64,000 bases of DNA from UBA974 sp002292405 (lineage in GTDB: Bacteria > Bacteroidota > Bacteroidia > Flavobacteriales_D > Sanyastnellaceae): assembly GCA_943842425.1 (NCBI GenBank), contig CALTBR010000003.1, positions 62,001-126,000 on the forward strand, given 5' to 3'. The translations under genes were made by a program, and so were the position numbers. Under the pieces are notes generated by a model. The model saw only the letters and a list, made by a program, of their open reading frames with translations. It was not told the DNA's origin and did no database searches. Each line of letters starts with the position of its first letter. The stretch's first letter is position 1. This document shows positions 25,633 to 34,937 of this stretch, piece by piece.

Positions 25633-25718
25633 AGGGGTGTTTTTTATGTCTTAGGACGCGCGAAAGTACGCCATTTTTCATGGTTAAGGGTGTTCATACT
25701 CAGTTCTAACTATTTAAC

Positions 25719-25749
25719 ATTGAAGTTATATACTGAAATGGTATCTTCG
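25719..25749 (+). promoter_or_regulatory. Promoter of the ABC operon, almost leaderless
   Basis: ATTG (25719-25722), a 19-base spacer and TATCTTCG (25742-25749). The GTG start of the ATPase gene follows 5 bases later, so the 5' leader would be absent or a few bases long. Confidence 0.55.
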
Positions 25750-25754
25750 CTGCT

Positions 25755-26414
25755 GTGATAATATTAAAAGATCTAAGAAAGTCGTACACGACAGGCAATC
25801 AAAAGCTAGATGTTTTGAAGGGTCTAAGTTGCCATGTAAAAGAAGGTGAGATTGTAGCGATTATGGGGTCATCAGGCTCTGGTAAGTCGACACTTTTGAA
25901 TATCTTAGGTTTGCTTGATGGATTTGATTCAGGGGAGTATATGCTCGCAGGAGAATCAATGGTTGGACTAGGAGAGAGGGCGGCAGCTAAATACAGAAGT
26001 AAATTTTTAGGATTTGTTTTTCAAAGTTTTAACCTCATAGGGTTTAAAACGGCTATTGAAAATGTAGCGCTACCTCTTTATTATCAAAAGGTGTCTCGAA
26101 AGGAAAGAAACGCCACTGCAATGGAGTATTTGAAGAAAGTGGGTTTAGAGGATTGGGCTTTGCATTTACCGAATCAAATGTCAGGAGGCCAAAAACAACG
26201 CGTTGCTATTGCTCGCGCTTTAGTAACAAAGCCTAAAGTGATCTTGGCAGATGAACCAACAGGTGCCCTAGACTCTACAACCTCGCGTGAAGTGATGACT
26301 CTTTTAAGGGAGATAAACAAGGAGGGGATTACAATGATTATTGTCACCCATGAACATGATATTGCTGCGCTATGTGATAGAACTATTCTTTTAACGGATG
26401 GTTTAATTGTTTAA
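25755..26414 (+). CDS. ABC transporter ATPase, MacB/LolD type
   Basis: A 219-residue ATP-binding protein: Walker A in GSSGSGKSTLL (about 38-48), Q-loop in FVFQSFNL, signature MSGGQKQRVAIARAL, Walker B in VILADEPTGALD and the switch His in IVTHEHD. It fits the MacB/LolD/FtsE group that works with MacB-like permeases as a mechanotransmitter. It starts with GTG just after a promoter box. Two permease genes and a membrane-fusion protein follow in the same direction with gaps of 23 bases or overlaps, so the four form one operon. No outer-membrane TolC gene is near. Confidence 0.93.
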   Translation: MIILKDLRKSYTTGNQKLDVLKGLSCHVKEGEIVAIMGSSGSGKSTLLNILGLLDGFDSGEYMLAGESMVGLGERAAAKYRSKFLGFVFQSFNLIGFKTAIENVALPLYYQKVSRKERNATAMEYLKKVGLEDWALHLPNQMSGGQKQRVAIARALVTKPKVILADEPTGALDSTTSREVMTLLREINKEGITMIIVTHEHDIAALCDRTILLTDGLIV

Positions 26415-26437
26415 TTTTAACAGTGAAAATTTAGTTG

Positions 26438-27664
26438 ATGTTTAATAGAGATACCTGGTTAGAAATTGCAAATACGGTGCTTAGTCATCCCATGCGCACG
26501 TTTTTAACGGGGTTATCTATTGCGTTGGGAGTGTTCATTTTAGTTGTAATGCAAGGTTTGGGGTTTGGTCTACAAAATGGAGTGAAAAACCAATTTAGTG
26601 ATGACGCTGTGAATTCAATATGGGTGAATTCAGGTCGGACACAACTTGCATATCATGGGAATAAGCCAAACAGACAAATTAAGATGCGAAACTCTGATGT
26701 GGATGCAATGTTCAATCAAATGGATACTGTAAATGCATATTCTAGGAGAATAAGGATTTGGGGGGTAACTATGGAGTATGAAGATCAACAAAGTAATTTC
26801 CCGTTGAGGGGAGTTGACCCCGATCATCAGATGCTTGAGAACACAACTCTTACTGAAGGTAGATTTGTATCTAGGCGGGATGTAGTTGAGGAAACTAAAG
26901 TGGCTGTTCTTGGCGCTACTATAGTTGAGGAGTTATTTAAGGGTGAAAGTCCTATAGGTACGTATATATTAATTGGTGGTGTGCAGTTTCGTGTGGTGGG
27001 GGCATTTGATGATCCAGCAAGTCGCTGGGAGAACAAAATGGCCTACTTGCCTTTTACAACTGCTCAGAATATTTTCAGGTCTAACGATAAGGTAGACCAA
27101 ATCATTCTGGGTACCGGTGATCTGCATATCGCGGGAACTAGAGCATTAACTGAATCCTTATTGTCGTGGTTTAAAGACAGAAAAGCTGTGCATCCCGATG
27201 ATACTCGCGGGGTTTGGATGAGAAATAATAATGAGGAGTACGAACGCTTTCAGAACATCTTTTTAGGGATAGAATTATTTATATGGGGGATAGGACTCCT
27301 TACTTTGCTTGCTGGAGCTGTAGGCGTTGCTAATATTTTAGCTATCGCAGTAAAGGAGAGGACGAAAGAAATAGGAGTTCGCAAAGCTCTGGGGGCATCG
27401 AGTTTGTCTGTGGTGGGTCTAGTTGTTCAAGAGTCTGTAGCACTAATGATTGTTTCTGGATCGGCAGGTCTTGTTGTTGGAGTAGGTTTGCTTGAGATAG
27501 TGTCTCCAATGATAGATCATGAGTACTTTAAAAATCCCCAAGTAGATTTCAGGATAGCATTAGTTGCTCTTACTATTCTTGGGATAGTAGGTATTGTAAG
27601 TGGAATAGGGCCGGCAATTCGTGCTGTTAGCATTAGACCGGTAGAAGCACTAAGAGACGAATGA
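26438..27664 (+). CDS. MacB-like ABC permease (first)
   Basis: A 408-residue permease with the MacB plan: one N-terminal helix (about 20-42, FLTGLSIALGVFILVVMQG), a large periplasmic MacB_PCD domain (about 45-280), and three C-terminal helices (about 285-310, 335-360, 375-397). The C-terminal motif ERTKEIGVRKALGAS is the usual coupling segment and the end reads SIRPVEALRDE. The ATG at 26438 is preferred to a TTG one codon earlier. It overlaps the second permease by 4 bases (ATGA). The two permeases probably form a heterodimer. Cargo unknown; candidates for this family are lipoproteins, peptides or small molecules. Confidence 0.9.
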   Translation: MFNRDTWLEIANTVLSHPMRTFLTGLSIALGVFILVVMQGLGFGLQNGVKNQFSDDAVNSIWVNSGRTQLAYHGNKPNRQIKMRNSDVDAMFNQMDTVNAYSRRIRIWGVTMEYEDQQSNFPLRGVDPDHQMLENTTLTEGRFVSRRDVVEETKVAVLGATIVEELFKGESPIGTYILIGGVQFRVVGAFDDPASRWENKMAYLPFTTAQNIFRSNDKVDQIILGTGDLHIAGTRALTESLLSWFKDRKAVHPDDTRGVWMRNNNEEYERFQNIFLGIELFIWGIGLLTLLAGAVGVANILAIAVKERTKEIGVRKALGASSLSVVGLVVQESVALMIVSGSAGLVVGVGLLEIVSPMIDHEYFKNPQVDFRIALVALTILGIVGIVSGIGPAIRAVSIRPVEALRDE

Positions 27665-28947
27665 AGAAAGGATTTAAAATAAATCTGTTTGATAGAGATA
27701 GAGCTCTTGAAATTCTTCAAGTTTTCTTGACGAACCCGTTCAGGACATTTTTATCTGGATTAGGAGTGGGATGGGGACTCTTTATGATTGTTGTTACAGT
27801 TGGTGCATCTAACGGCCTAGAAAATGGTGTGACAAGTGATATGGGTGGTAGGGTAAAGAATTCAATGTTTCTTTGGTCCCAAATGACTTCTATGCCCTAT
27901 AAGGGATTTAATAGGGGTAGACGGTTCGAGTTTAACAATTCTGACACAGAATATCTGAGAGAGAATGCCAGTTCAATCAAGCTAGTAGCTCCAAGAAATC
28001 AACTTGGAGGACATAGAGGATCAAATAATATTATGAGAGGCACCAAATCGGGAGCCTTTAATGTATATGGCGATGTCCCAGGATATATTGAAATAGATCC
28101 TGTAAAGATTTTAAGCGGTCGTTACTTAAATCAAGGGGATTTAGATAATGAGCGAAAAATTGCTGTAATAGGCAAACGGGTTTTAGAACTTCTTTATGAT
28201 AAAGGTGAAGAACCCATAGGTTCTACCATTCAAGTTCAAGGAGTTCTCTTTAGTGTCGTAGGTGTTTACTCGACCTATAAAACAGGAGAGGATGCAGAGG
28301 AGGATAACCAAAGCATTTTCATCCCATATACGACTTTTGGTAAAGCATTTAATCAAGGTGATTTGGTAGGGTGGTATAGTCTATTAATGGATGAGAATAT
28401 TCACGCGGATTCTTCTGCCGCGGAGGTGATGTCTCTAATGAAGCAACGCAAAAGCGTTCATCCAGATGATACAAGGGCTTTGGGGCATTGGTCTATGGCT
28501 TCAGCTTTTGAAGAAATTGAAACAATCTTTGGAGCATTTCGACTTATTTCATTCATATTTGGAGGTCTAGCCTTACTTGCAGGAGCCATAGGAATAATGA
28601 ATATTATGCTAATAACAGTTAGAGAGCGCACTAAGGAGCTTGGTATTCGCCGAGCTATGGGTGCTACTCCTTTTACAGTTATGCGCCAAATCATGGCTGA
28701 AACCATGTTCCTTACTGTGCTAAGCGGACTTGCAGGTGTGTCGCTTGGAGTCGCGTCCCTAGAGGGCGTAAACACATTGCTCACGTCAATGGGGGGAGCA
28801 GGAGGAAGTTTTCGTAATCCAGAAATATCATTACATACTGTACTTATCGCCCTTGGGGTGATGCTCATAATGGGCATTATTGCGGGTATATTGCCGGCCA
28901 TTCGTGCAGTAGCAATTCGTCCAGTAGAAGCAATTAGAACAGAATGA
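27661..28947 (+). CDS. MacB-like ABC permease (second)
   Basis: A 428-residue paralogue of the preceding permease with the same topology: an N-terminal helix (FLSGLGVGWGLFMIVVTVG), a periplasmic domain (about 50-290), and three C-terminal helices. It keeps the coupling segment RERTKELGIRRAMGAT and ends in AIRPVEAIRTE. Sequence differs enough from the first permease that the pair looks like an old duplication giving a heterodimer. It overlaps both neighbours by 4 bases, so translation is coupled through permease 1, permease 2 and adaptor. Confidence 0.9.
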   Translation: MKKGFKINLFDRDRALEILQVFLTNPFRTFLSGLGVGWGLFMIVVTVGASNGLENGVTSDMGGRVKNSMFLWSQMTSMPYKGFNRGRRFEFNNSDTEYLRENASSIKLVAPRNQLGGHRGSNNIMRGTKSGAFNVYGDVPGYIEIDPVKILSGRYLNQGDLDNERKIAVIGKRVLELLYDKGEEPIGSTIQVQGVLFSVVGVYSTYKTGEDAEEDNQSIFIPYTTFGKAFNQGDLVGWYSLLMDENIHADSSAAEVMSLMKQRKSVHPDDTRALGHWSMASAFEEIETIFGAFRLISFIFGGLALLAGAIGIMNIMLITVRERTKELGIRRAMGATPFTVMRQIMAETMFLTVLSGLAGVSLGVASLEGVNTLLTSMGGAGGSFRNPEISLHTVLIALGVMLIMGIIAGILPAIRAVAIRPVEAIRTE

Positions 28948-30071
28948 AAAAAGGTAGATTATACGCCCTCATGGGCTTTGTTGTATTGGTAGTTGGAACT
29001 GCTTTGTATACAGTGAATTTTCTTTATGAAAAAGAACAGACCTCACAGGCTGTTTTTGACACAAAATCCCCTGAGGTTGGAAATGTTATTTTAAAAACAG
29101 TTGCTTCCGGGAGTATTCAGCCTCGACAAGAGATATTAATTAAACCACAAGTAAGTGGTATAGTCAGGGAGGTACATATTGAAGCAGGTGATTTGGTAAA
29201 AGCGGGAGAAATCCTTGCAGAAGTTACAATTGTGCCGAATATTGCATCTCTTTCAAATGCAGAGAATCGCCTATCAAGAGCTAAGATATCAAGAGATGAT
29301 GCAAAAACAACATATGATAGGAATGCTGCATTATTTGAACAAGGCGTTGTTTCGGCAATGGATATGCAGAGATTTGAGTTAGCATTAAACGAGTCAAATG
29401 AGGAAATGCTTGGTGCAGAAGATAACCTTCGAATAGTACGTGAAGGTGTAACCTCACGAGGAGGTTCGAAGTCTAACACACTGATTCGTTCAACGATTGA
29501 CGGTATGGTGCTTGACGTCCCTGTAAAAAAAGGGAATAGTGTGATTGAAGCAAACAATTTTAATGATGGTTCTACTGTAGCATCAGTTGCTGATATGCAA
29601 GACTTAATTTTTGTTGGAAAAATTGATGAAAGTGAAGTAGAGAAACTACATGAGGGGATGGATATTGTTCTTACCATTGGGGCTATTGATGGAGCAAGTT
29701 ATCCTGCTACATTAGAGCATATTGCTCCAAAAGGTGTTGAAGAGTCCGGTGCGATCCAATTTGAGATCAAAGCTGCAGTTACTCTAAAGGAAGGCCAATT
29801 CCTGAGAGCTGGATACTCAGCAAACGCTGATGTTGAACTAGATAGGCGAGACTCTGTACTTACAATTAGTGAAAATCTGGTACAGTATGAAAGACGTCAA
29901 GCATTTGTAGATGTGAAAACGTCCCCTAATACTTTCGAGCGTCGAAATGTTAAACTGGGACTTTCTGATGGGCTTGTTGTAGAGGTGATTGAGGGAGTTG
30001 AATTAGAGGATGCTATAAAGATTTGGAACAAGCCTTCCTTCAATGGGAGAAAAAAGAAAGGAAAAAAATAA
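28944..30071 (+). CDS. HlyD/MacA-like periplasmic adaptor of the ABC system
   Basis: A 375-residue membrane-fusion protein. One N-terminal helix (about 6-27), then a lipoyl-like half (RQEILIKPQVSGIVREVHIEAGDLVKAGEILAEV), a coiled-coil hairpin (about 85-160; NAENRLSRAKISRDDAKTTY and following), the second lipoyl half with the TIDGMVLDVPVKKGNSV segment, and a beta-barrel domain. The tail is basic (GRKKKGKK). With the two permeases and the ATPase it would make a tripartite exporter that needs a TolC-type channel encoded elsewhere. The gene overlaps the second permease by 4 bases and ends the operon; 71 bases then precede the metalloprotease gene. Confidence 0.9.
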   Translation: MKKGRLYALMGFVVLVVGTALYTVNFLYEKEQTSQAVFDTKSPEVGNVILKTVASGSIQPRQEILIKPQVSGIVREVHIEAGDLVKAGEILAEVTIVPNIASLSNAENRLSRAKISRDDAKTTYDRNAALFEQGVVSAMDMQRFELALNESNEEMLGAEDNLRIVREGVTSRGGSKSNTLIRSTIDGMVLDVPVKKGNSVIEANNFNDGSTVASVADMQDLIFVGKIDESEVEKLHEGMDIVLTIGAIDGASYPATLEHIAPKGVEESGAIQFEIKAAVTLKEGQFLRAGYSANADVELDRRDSVLTISENLVQYERRQAFVDVKTSPNTFERRNVKLGLSDGLVVEVIEGVELEDAIKIWNKPSFNGRKKKGKK

Positions 30072-30142
30072 GCAAGAGGCAACCGTTTAGGGATTATAGC
30101 GTTTAGATTTTAGAAAGTTCTTGAACCCTATCTATTAGAACC

Positions 30143-33100
30143 ATGCGTCTATTTATTTCTTTTTTCACAGTTGTTATTTTCTTTATTTGTTCCTCTTTTC
30201 TACAGGGGAATATTAATTCCACTTATGCTCAAGGAAGTTATTGGTCTGAGGTTAATTTGCGTTCAGATGATGGTAACCCCACAATTCAACCTGCGAAGTA
30301 TAGAACAGTAGGATTGGACATAGATGCTATCCGTCAGGTTTTAGATTCTGCACCTCATGAAAATGACGTTTCAGCAAGAAATTCATCAGCCGTAATAGAA
30401 TTGCCGATGCCAGATGGAACAATGGAAACATTCTCGTTTGTGAACAGTCCTGTGATGGCGCCAGGTTTGGCTGAAAAATATCCTGAGATACAAGTATACT
30501 TAGGTCAAGGAGTTGAGAATCCTACTTATATCGTTAGGTTTGACCTTACACCTCAAGGATTTCATGCGATGATTCTAAATTCGGGGTCAACAGTTTATAT
30601 AGATCCATATACAATTGGAGATTTAACAAAATGCATAAGCTACACGAAAGCAAGTTTTTATGAAACTACGGATAAGGTGCACGGTGGATGTTTAGTAGAA
30701 AACGATAACTTGAGTTCTGTAATAGACAAGCTTGCTCCGACACAAGCAAAACCAGTAAAGCCTGCAAAACCATCTAACCCCAACGAAATCCTACAAATGG
30801 GTATGCAGTTAGGAATGCAAAAAATCATGGGAGTTAGCAATGGTTCTACTCTACGCACTTACCGTCTTGCACTTGCCTGCACAGGTGAGTACGCACAATA
30901 TCATGGTGGAACTATTGCAGGTGCATTAGCTGCAATGAATACGTCTATGGCCAGGGTGAATGGAGTGTTTGAGAGGGACGTTTGTATCAGAATGATTATT
31001 GTAGATAACAACGAGAGTGTCATTTTCTTAAATAGCGGTTCTGATCCGTATTCAAACGGAAATGGAGGGACTATGTTGAGCCAAAATCAAAGCACTTGTG
31101 ACAGCAATATCGGTTATAATAACTATGACATAGGTCACGTTTTCTCTACTGGAGGTGGAGGAGTAGCTTATTTGCAATCTCCTTGTGGAGGAAATAAAGC
31201 GGGAGGTGTAACAGGCCAAACCTCACCTGTTAACGATCCCTTCGATATAGACTATGTAGCCCATGAAATGGGGCATCAATGGGGTGGAAATCATACACAG
31301 AACAACAGTTGTAATAGATCAAGTGGAGCTGCTTACGAGCCGGGCTCAGCATCTACTATTATGGGATACGCCGGAATTTGTGCGCCTAATCTTCAGTCAA
31401 ATTCAGACGATCATTTCCACAATCACAGTATCAATGAGATGATTTCTTTTACTGTAAACGGTAATGGAAACTCTTGTGATGTTCCTACATCAACGAATAA
31501 CAATATTCCCGCAGTTACAACTTTTAATAGCGGTTCAACCATTCCTGCAAATACTCCATTTGAACTCATAGCCTCAGGTTTAGATTCTGATGGAGACGCT
31601 ATCACATATAACTGGGAGCAGTACGATTTAGGACCCCAGACTTCAAGTAATGATGGCAATCTTACGAATCCGTCGGGCAACCAACCAATATTTAGATCTT
31701 GGTCTTCAACCACCTCGAACACCCGTGTATTCCCACGTATATCTGATTTGGTGAATGGAACGACGACAATTGGTGAGCACTTACCATCATACTCTAGAGG
31801 TCTTCAATTTAAGTGTTCTGTGAGAGATAATGTCGCTGGGGGTGGAGCTTTTGTTGATGAGTTAATGTCTCTTTCTGTTGACGGGAATTCGGGTCCATTT
31901 GTGTTAACATCTCCCAACGGTGGGTCAGTGCCAAATGGTTTTGCGACTATTACATGGGACGTTGCAGGAACAAATCAATCTCCTGTAAACTGTTCTTCTG
32001 TTGAAATTTTACTTTCAACTGATGGGGGATACTCATTTCCTACTGTGTTAACTACCGGAGTTGCAAATACCGGCTCAGCTGTAGTACTCATTCCATATAT
32101 TACAACAACGACTGCTAGATTTAAAGTTAAGGGGGAAGGCAATGTCTTTTTTGATATTTCTAATTCAAATGTTACCATTACTCAAGGTGTCGGTGGCGCT
32201 GACTGGGATGTCGCTGTTCAGGGTGTGTCTGGGTTAAGTTCTGCGGGGTGTGGAACAGCAGTGAGCCCGTCCATTTCTATTGTTAATCTTGGCATTCAAA
32301 CAATCGCGGATTTCTCTCTGACGTATTCATTGAACGGAACGGGGACTACAACCCAAGCTTGGACTGGTTCCTTATCTTCTGGATCAGCTGTTGATATCGC
32401 ATTATGTCCAAGTGGTGATTCCTGTGTGGATTTGGGCAATGGAACTCATGACATTGATGTATCAGTTGTTTTAGCCTCTTCAGACGGTGATGATGAAGAT
32501 CTCTCAAACAATCAATTATCAACTCAGTTTGTTACACTAAGTGGGGAACAAGCAACGCTTACACTCTTAACGGACAATTATCCTGAAGAGACAACATGGA
32601 CTGTAACAGATGCCAATGGAGCGACAGTGTGGTCGGGAGGCGCGTATTCGACAGCCCAAACTGAATATGTAGAGACCACGTGTTTAGCAATTGGATGTTA
32701 CACATTATCTGTGATGGATTCATATGGCGATGGAATGACCTATGGTGGGGTTACTGGTAACTATGAGCTGGTTGACGAGTCGGGTACAGTTTTGGCACAG
32801 ATCGTGGAAGGAGGAGATTTTGGTTCCCAAGCGGATCATGAGTTTTGTCTTGAACTTGCGGTTATTTATGGATGTATGGAGCTAGATGCTTGTAACTATG
32901 ACCCAAATGCAACTGATCCTGCCACTTGTATATATCCTTCAGAAGGATTCGATTGTGATGGCGTTTCTCTTTGTCCTCTTGATTTGAATTCAAATGGATA
33001 TGTAGAAGTAAGTGACCTGTTAATGATACTGTCAGACTTTGGGTGTGCTGTCGATTGTGTGAGTGATGTGAATGGTGACGATGCTGTAACGGTTGCTGAT

Positions 33101-33148
33101 GTGTTATTGATTTTATCAAGCTTCGGTAATCCTTGCCCTGTTTTGTAG
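30143..33148 (+). CDS. Secreted reprolysin-like zinc metalloprotease with dockerin-like tail
   Basis: A 1001-residue exported protein (signal peptide about 1-29). Residues about 30-230 are probably a propeptide. The metzincin catalytic domain (about 233-440) has HEMGHQWGGNH: zinc ligands His374, His378, His384 and catalytic Glu375, with a Met-turn in STIMGYAGIC. Residues about 455-700 read as Ig/PKD-like modules, followed by a CARDB-like segment (about 695-800) and a segment typical of exported Bacteroidota proteins (LLTDNYPEETTWTVTDANG). A Cys-rich ACNYDPNAT-type module (about 912-940) comes next, and the protein ends in a paired Ca-binding dockerin-like module (about 944-1001). It has no T9SS type A tail. 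The same C-terminal module ends the oxygenase at 11368. Confidence 0.85.
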   Translation: MRLFISFFTVVIFFICSSFLQGNINSTYAQGSYWSEVNLRSDDGNPTIQPAKYRTVGLDIDAIRQVLDSAPHENDVSARNSSAVIELPMPDGTMETFSFVNSPVMAPGLAEKYPEIQVYLGQGVENPTYIVRFDLTPQGFHAMILNSGSTVYIDPYTIGDLTKCISYTKASFYETTDKVHGGCLVENDNLSSVIDKLAPTQAKPVKPAKPSNPNEILQMGMQLGMQKIMGVSNGSTLRTYRLALACTGEYAQYHGGTIAGALAAMNTSMARVNGVFERDVCIRMIIVDNNESVIFLNSGSDPYSNGNGGTMLSQNQSTCDSNIGYNNYDIGHVFSTGGGGVAYLQSPCGGNKAGGVTGQTSPVNDPFDIDYVAHEMGHQWGGNHTQNNSCNRSSGAAYEPGSASTIMGYAGICAPNLQSNSDDHFHNHSINEMISFTVNGNGNSCDVPTSTNNNIPAVTTFNSGSTIPANTPFELIASGLDSDGDAITYNWEQYDLGPQTSSNDGNLTNPSGNQPIFRSWSSTTSNTRVFPRISDLVNGTTTIGEHLPSYSRGLQFKCSVRDNVAGGGAFVDELMSLSVDGNSGPFVLTSPNGGSVPNGFATITWDVAGTNQSPVNCSSVEILLSTDGGYSFPTVLTTGVANTGSAVVLIPYITTTTARFKVKGEGNVFFDISNSNVTITQGVGGADWDVAVQGVSGLSSAGCGTAVSPSISIVNLGIQTIADFSLTYSLNGTGTTTQAWTGSLSSGSAVDIALCPSGDSCVDLGNGTHDIDVSVVLASSDGDDEDLSNNQLSTQFVTLSGEQATLTLLTDNYPEETTWTVTDANGATVWSGGAYSTAQTEYVETTCLAIGCYTLSVMDSYGDGMTYGGVTGNYELVDESGTVLAQIVEGGDFGSQADHEFCLELAVIYGCMELDACNYDPNATDPATCIYPSEGFDCDGVSLCPLDLNSNGYVEVSDLLMILSDFGCAVDCVSDVNGDDAVTVADVLLILSSFGNPCPVL

Positions 33149-33170
33149 TAATTCGTGCTATCTTGCTTGA

Positions 33171-33674
33171 ATGAAGTATGAAGAGATGGAGGTGAGGTGC
33201 GTCTTAACACCCACCGATGAACTAGACTTACCCGAAATCGATAAAGTTCTTTTAAAGAAAGCGCATGAAGCAGCGTCAAAAGCGTATGCTCCGTATTCAG
33301 GTTTTCAGGTTGGATCAGCTGTTAGAATGAAATCTGGTGCTATCGTAGTTGGGAGTAACCAAGAAAACATGGCTTATCCCTCTGGCCTTTGTGGTGAGAG
33401 AGTCGCTGTGTTTGCAGCGGGAGCTCAGTTTTCCGGCGAGGATATTGAAGCTGTTGCCATTGTTTCACCTTCACCTATAGCAGTTCCGAGTGCTTTTTTG
33501 CCATGCGGTGGTTGCCGACAGGTTTTACTCGAAGCGGAATCTAGACAAGAAGCTCCGATTAGACTTTTGTTACAAGCCAGAGATGAAATAGTTCTTGTTT
33601 CAAAAAGTGCGATTAATTTAGTTCCCTTTGCTTTTACTGTTGAAGATGGTGGTCTATCATCTGATAATAAATAG
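33171..33674 (+). CDS. cdd: Cytidine deaminase
   Basis: A 167-residue zinc enzyme that deaminates cytidine or deoxycytidine to uridine or deoxyuridine. Motifs: AYAPYSGFQVGSAVRMKSG (substrate pocket), NMAYPSGLCGERVAVFAAG with the zinc Cys and catalytic Glu, and PCGGCRQVLLE with the other two zinc Cys. Length is slightly above the 130-150 typical of the homotetrameric form; the extra residues are at both ends. TATCTTGC lies 6 bases before the ATG and may be a -7 box. The nucleoside transporter begins 9 bases after the stop, so the pair forms a salvage operon. Confidence 0.94.
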   Translation: MKYEEMEVRCVLTPTDELDLPEIDKVLLKKAHEAASKAYAPYSGFQVGSAVRMKSGAIVVGSNQENMAYPSGLCGERVAVFAAGAQFSGEDIEAVAIVSPSPIAVPSAFLPCGGCRQVLLEAESRQEAPIRLLLQARDEIVLVSKSAINLVPFAFTVEDGGLSSDNK

Positions 33675-33683
33675 ATTCACCCA

Positions 33684-34922
33684 ATGGAAATTATGATGAG
33701 CCTTGTTGGCATGGTGGTCCTACTTGGGCTGGCTGTTTTACTTTCAAAAAGTAGAAAAGATATTCGCTTAAGAACTGTAGGTGGAGCATTTGCTTTGCAG
33801 TTTGCATTCGGCGCTTTTGTTCTCTACGTCCCATTTGGAAAAAAAATATTGATTTCTGTTTCAGACGCAGTAGCGAATGTTATTGCATATGGCAATGATG
33901 GTATAAATTTCTTATTTGGCGATCTTACCGCCACGTTTAATTTCGGATTCATATTTGCTTTGCGCGTTCTCCCTGTAATCATCTTTTTCTCTGCGCTCAT
34001 TAGCGTTCTCTATTACATGGGCATCATGAAGTGGGTGATCAATATTTTAGGAGGCGCCCTTAGCAAGCTTTTAGGCACTTCAAGAACAGAGTCACTGTCT
34101 GCTACCGCCAATATTTTTGTAGGACAAACAGAAGCACCACTTGTAATCCGTCCCTTCATTAAAACGATGACCAAGTCAGAGCTTTTCGCCGTCATGTGTG
34201 GTGGATTAGCGTCTGTAGCTGGTAGTGTGTTAGCCGGGTATGCTTCTATGGGAGTTCCTTTAGAATATCTTATAGCTGCGTCGTTTATGGCTGCTCCAGG
34301 TGGATTGCTTTTTGCGAAGTTAATTATGCCCGAGACAGAGAAGTCAACAACTCATCTCATTCAAGAAGATGTCGCTGACGAAGATGAACCCGTCAATGTA
34401 ATCGACGCCGCTGCTTCAGGCGCAGGATCAGGTCTCAAGCTTGCCCTGAATGTAGGTGCGATGCTTCTTGCTTTTGTGGGTCTTATTGCCCTTGTAAATG
34501 GTATTTTTGGAGGAATTGGAGGTTGGTTTGGTATGCCTTATATAACGCTGGAGTTAATCCTAGGATATGTGTTCAGTCCTCTGGCCTTCTTAATTGGTGT
34601 GCCTTGGCATGAAGCGACTATCGTTGGGTCTTTTATAGGCCAAAAGCTTGTCGTTAATGAGTTCGTAGCCTACTTGGATTTTATGCCTTATTTAGCAGAG
34701 GATTCCGTATTGGTGCTCTCTGAGAAATCTAAAGCGATTGTTGCATTTGCACTTTGTGGATTTGCAAACCTTAGTTCGATTGCTATTTTACTTGGAGGTT
34801 TAGGTGGTATTGCACCATCGAGACGTGCCGAGATTGCTCAGTTTGGCCTGTTAGCTGTAGCTGCAGGTACACTTTCTAATTTGATGTCAGCAACGATTGC
34901 TGGATTATTCTTGTCTATTTAA
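33684..34922 (+). CDS. Concentrative nucleoside transporter (CNT/NupC family)
   Basis: A 412-residue inner-membrane transporter with about ten hydrophobic segments. CNT landmarks: FALQFAFGAFVLYVPFGK, the first re-entrant region near VIIFFSALISVLYYMGIM, the NIFVGQTEAPLVIRPF signature (nucleoside and ion binding), MCGGLASVAGSVLAGYASMG, and the second half ending with ALCGFANLSSIAILLGGLGG. It imports nucleosides with Na+ or H+. It directly follows cytidine deaminase with a 9-base gap, so pyrimidine nucleoside uptake and breakdown are probably coordinated. The nitroreductase follows closely and may share the transcript. Confidence 0.93.
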   Translation: MEIMMSLVGMVVLLGLAVLLSKSRKDIRLRTVGGAFALQFAFGAFVLYVPFGKKILISVSDAVANVIAYGNDGINFLFGDLTATFNFGFIFALRVLPVIIFFSALISVLYYMGIMKWVINILGGALSKLLGTSRTESLSATANIFVGQTEAPLVIRPFIKTMTKSELFAVMCGGLASVAGSVLAGYASMGVPLEYLIAASFMAAPGGLLFAKLIMPETEKSTTHLIQEDVADEDEPVNVIDAAASGAGSGLKLALNVGAMLLAFVGLIALVNGIFGGIGGWFGMPYITLELILGYVFSPLAFLIGVPWHEATIVGSFIGQKLVVNEFVAYLDFMPYLAEDSVLVLSEKSKAIVAFALCGFANLSSIAILLGGLGGIAPSRRAEIAQFGLLAVAAGTLSNLMSATIAGLFLSI

Positions 34923-34937
34923 TCTTTGATTTTAAAT

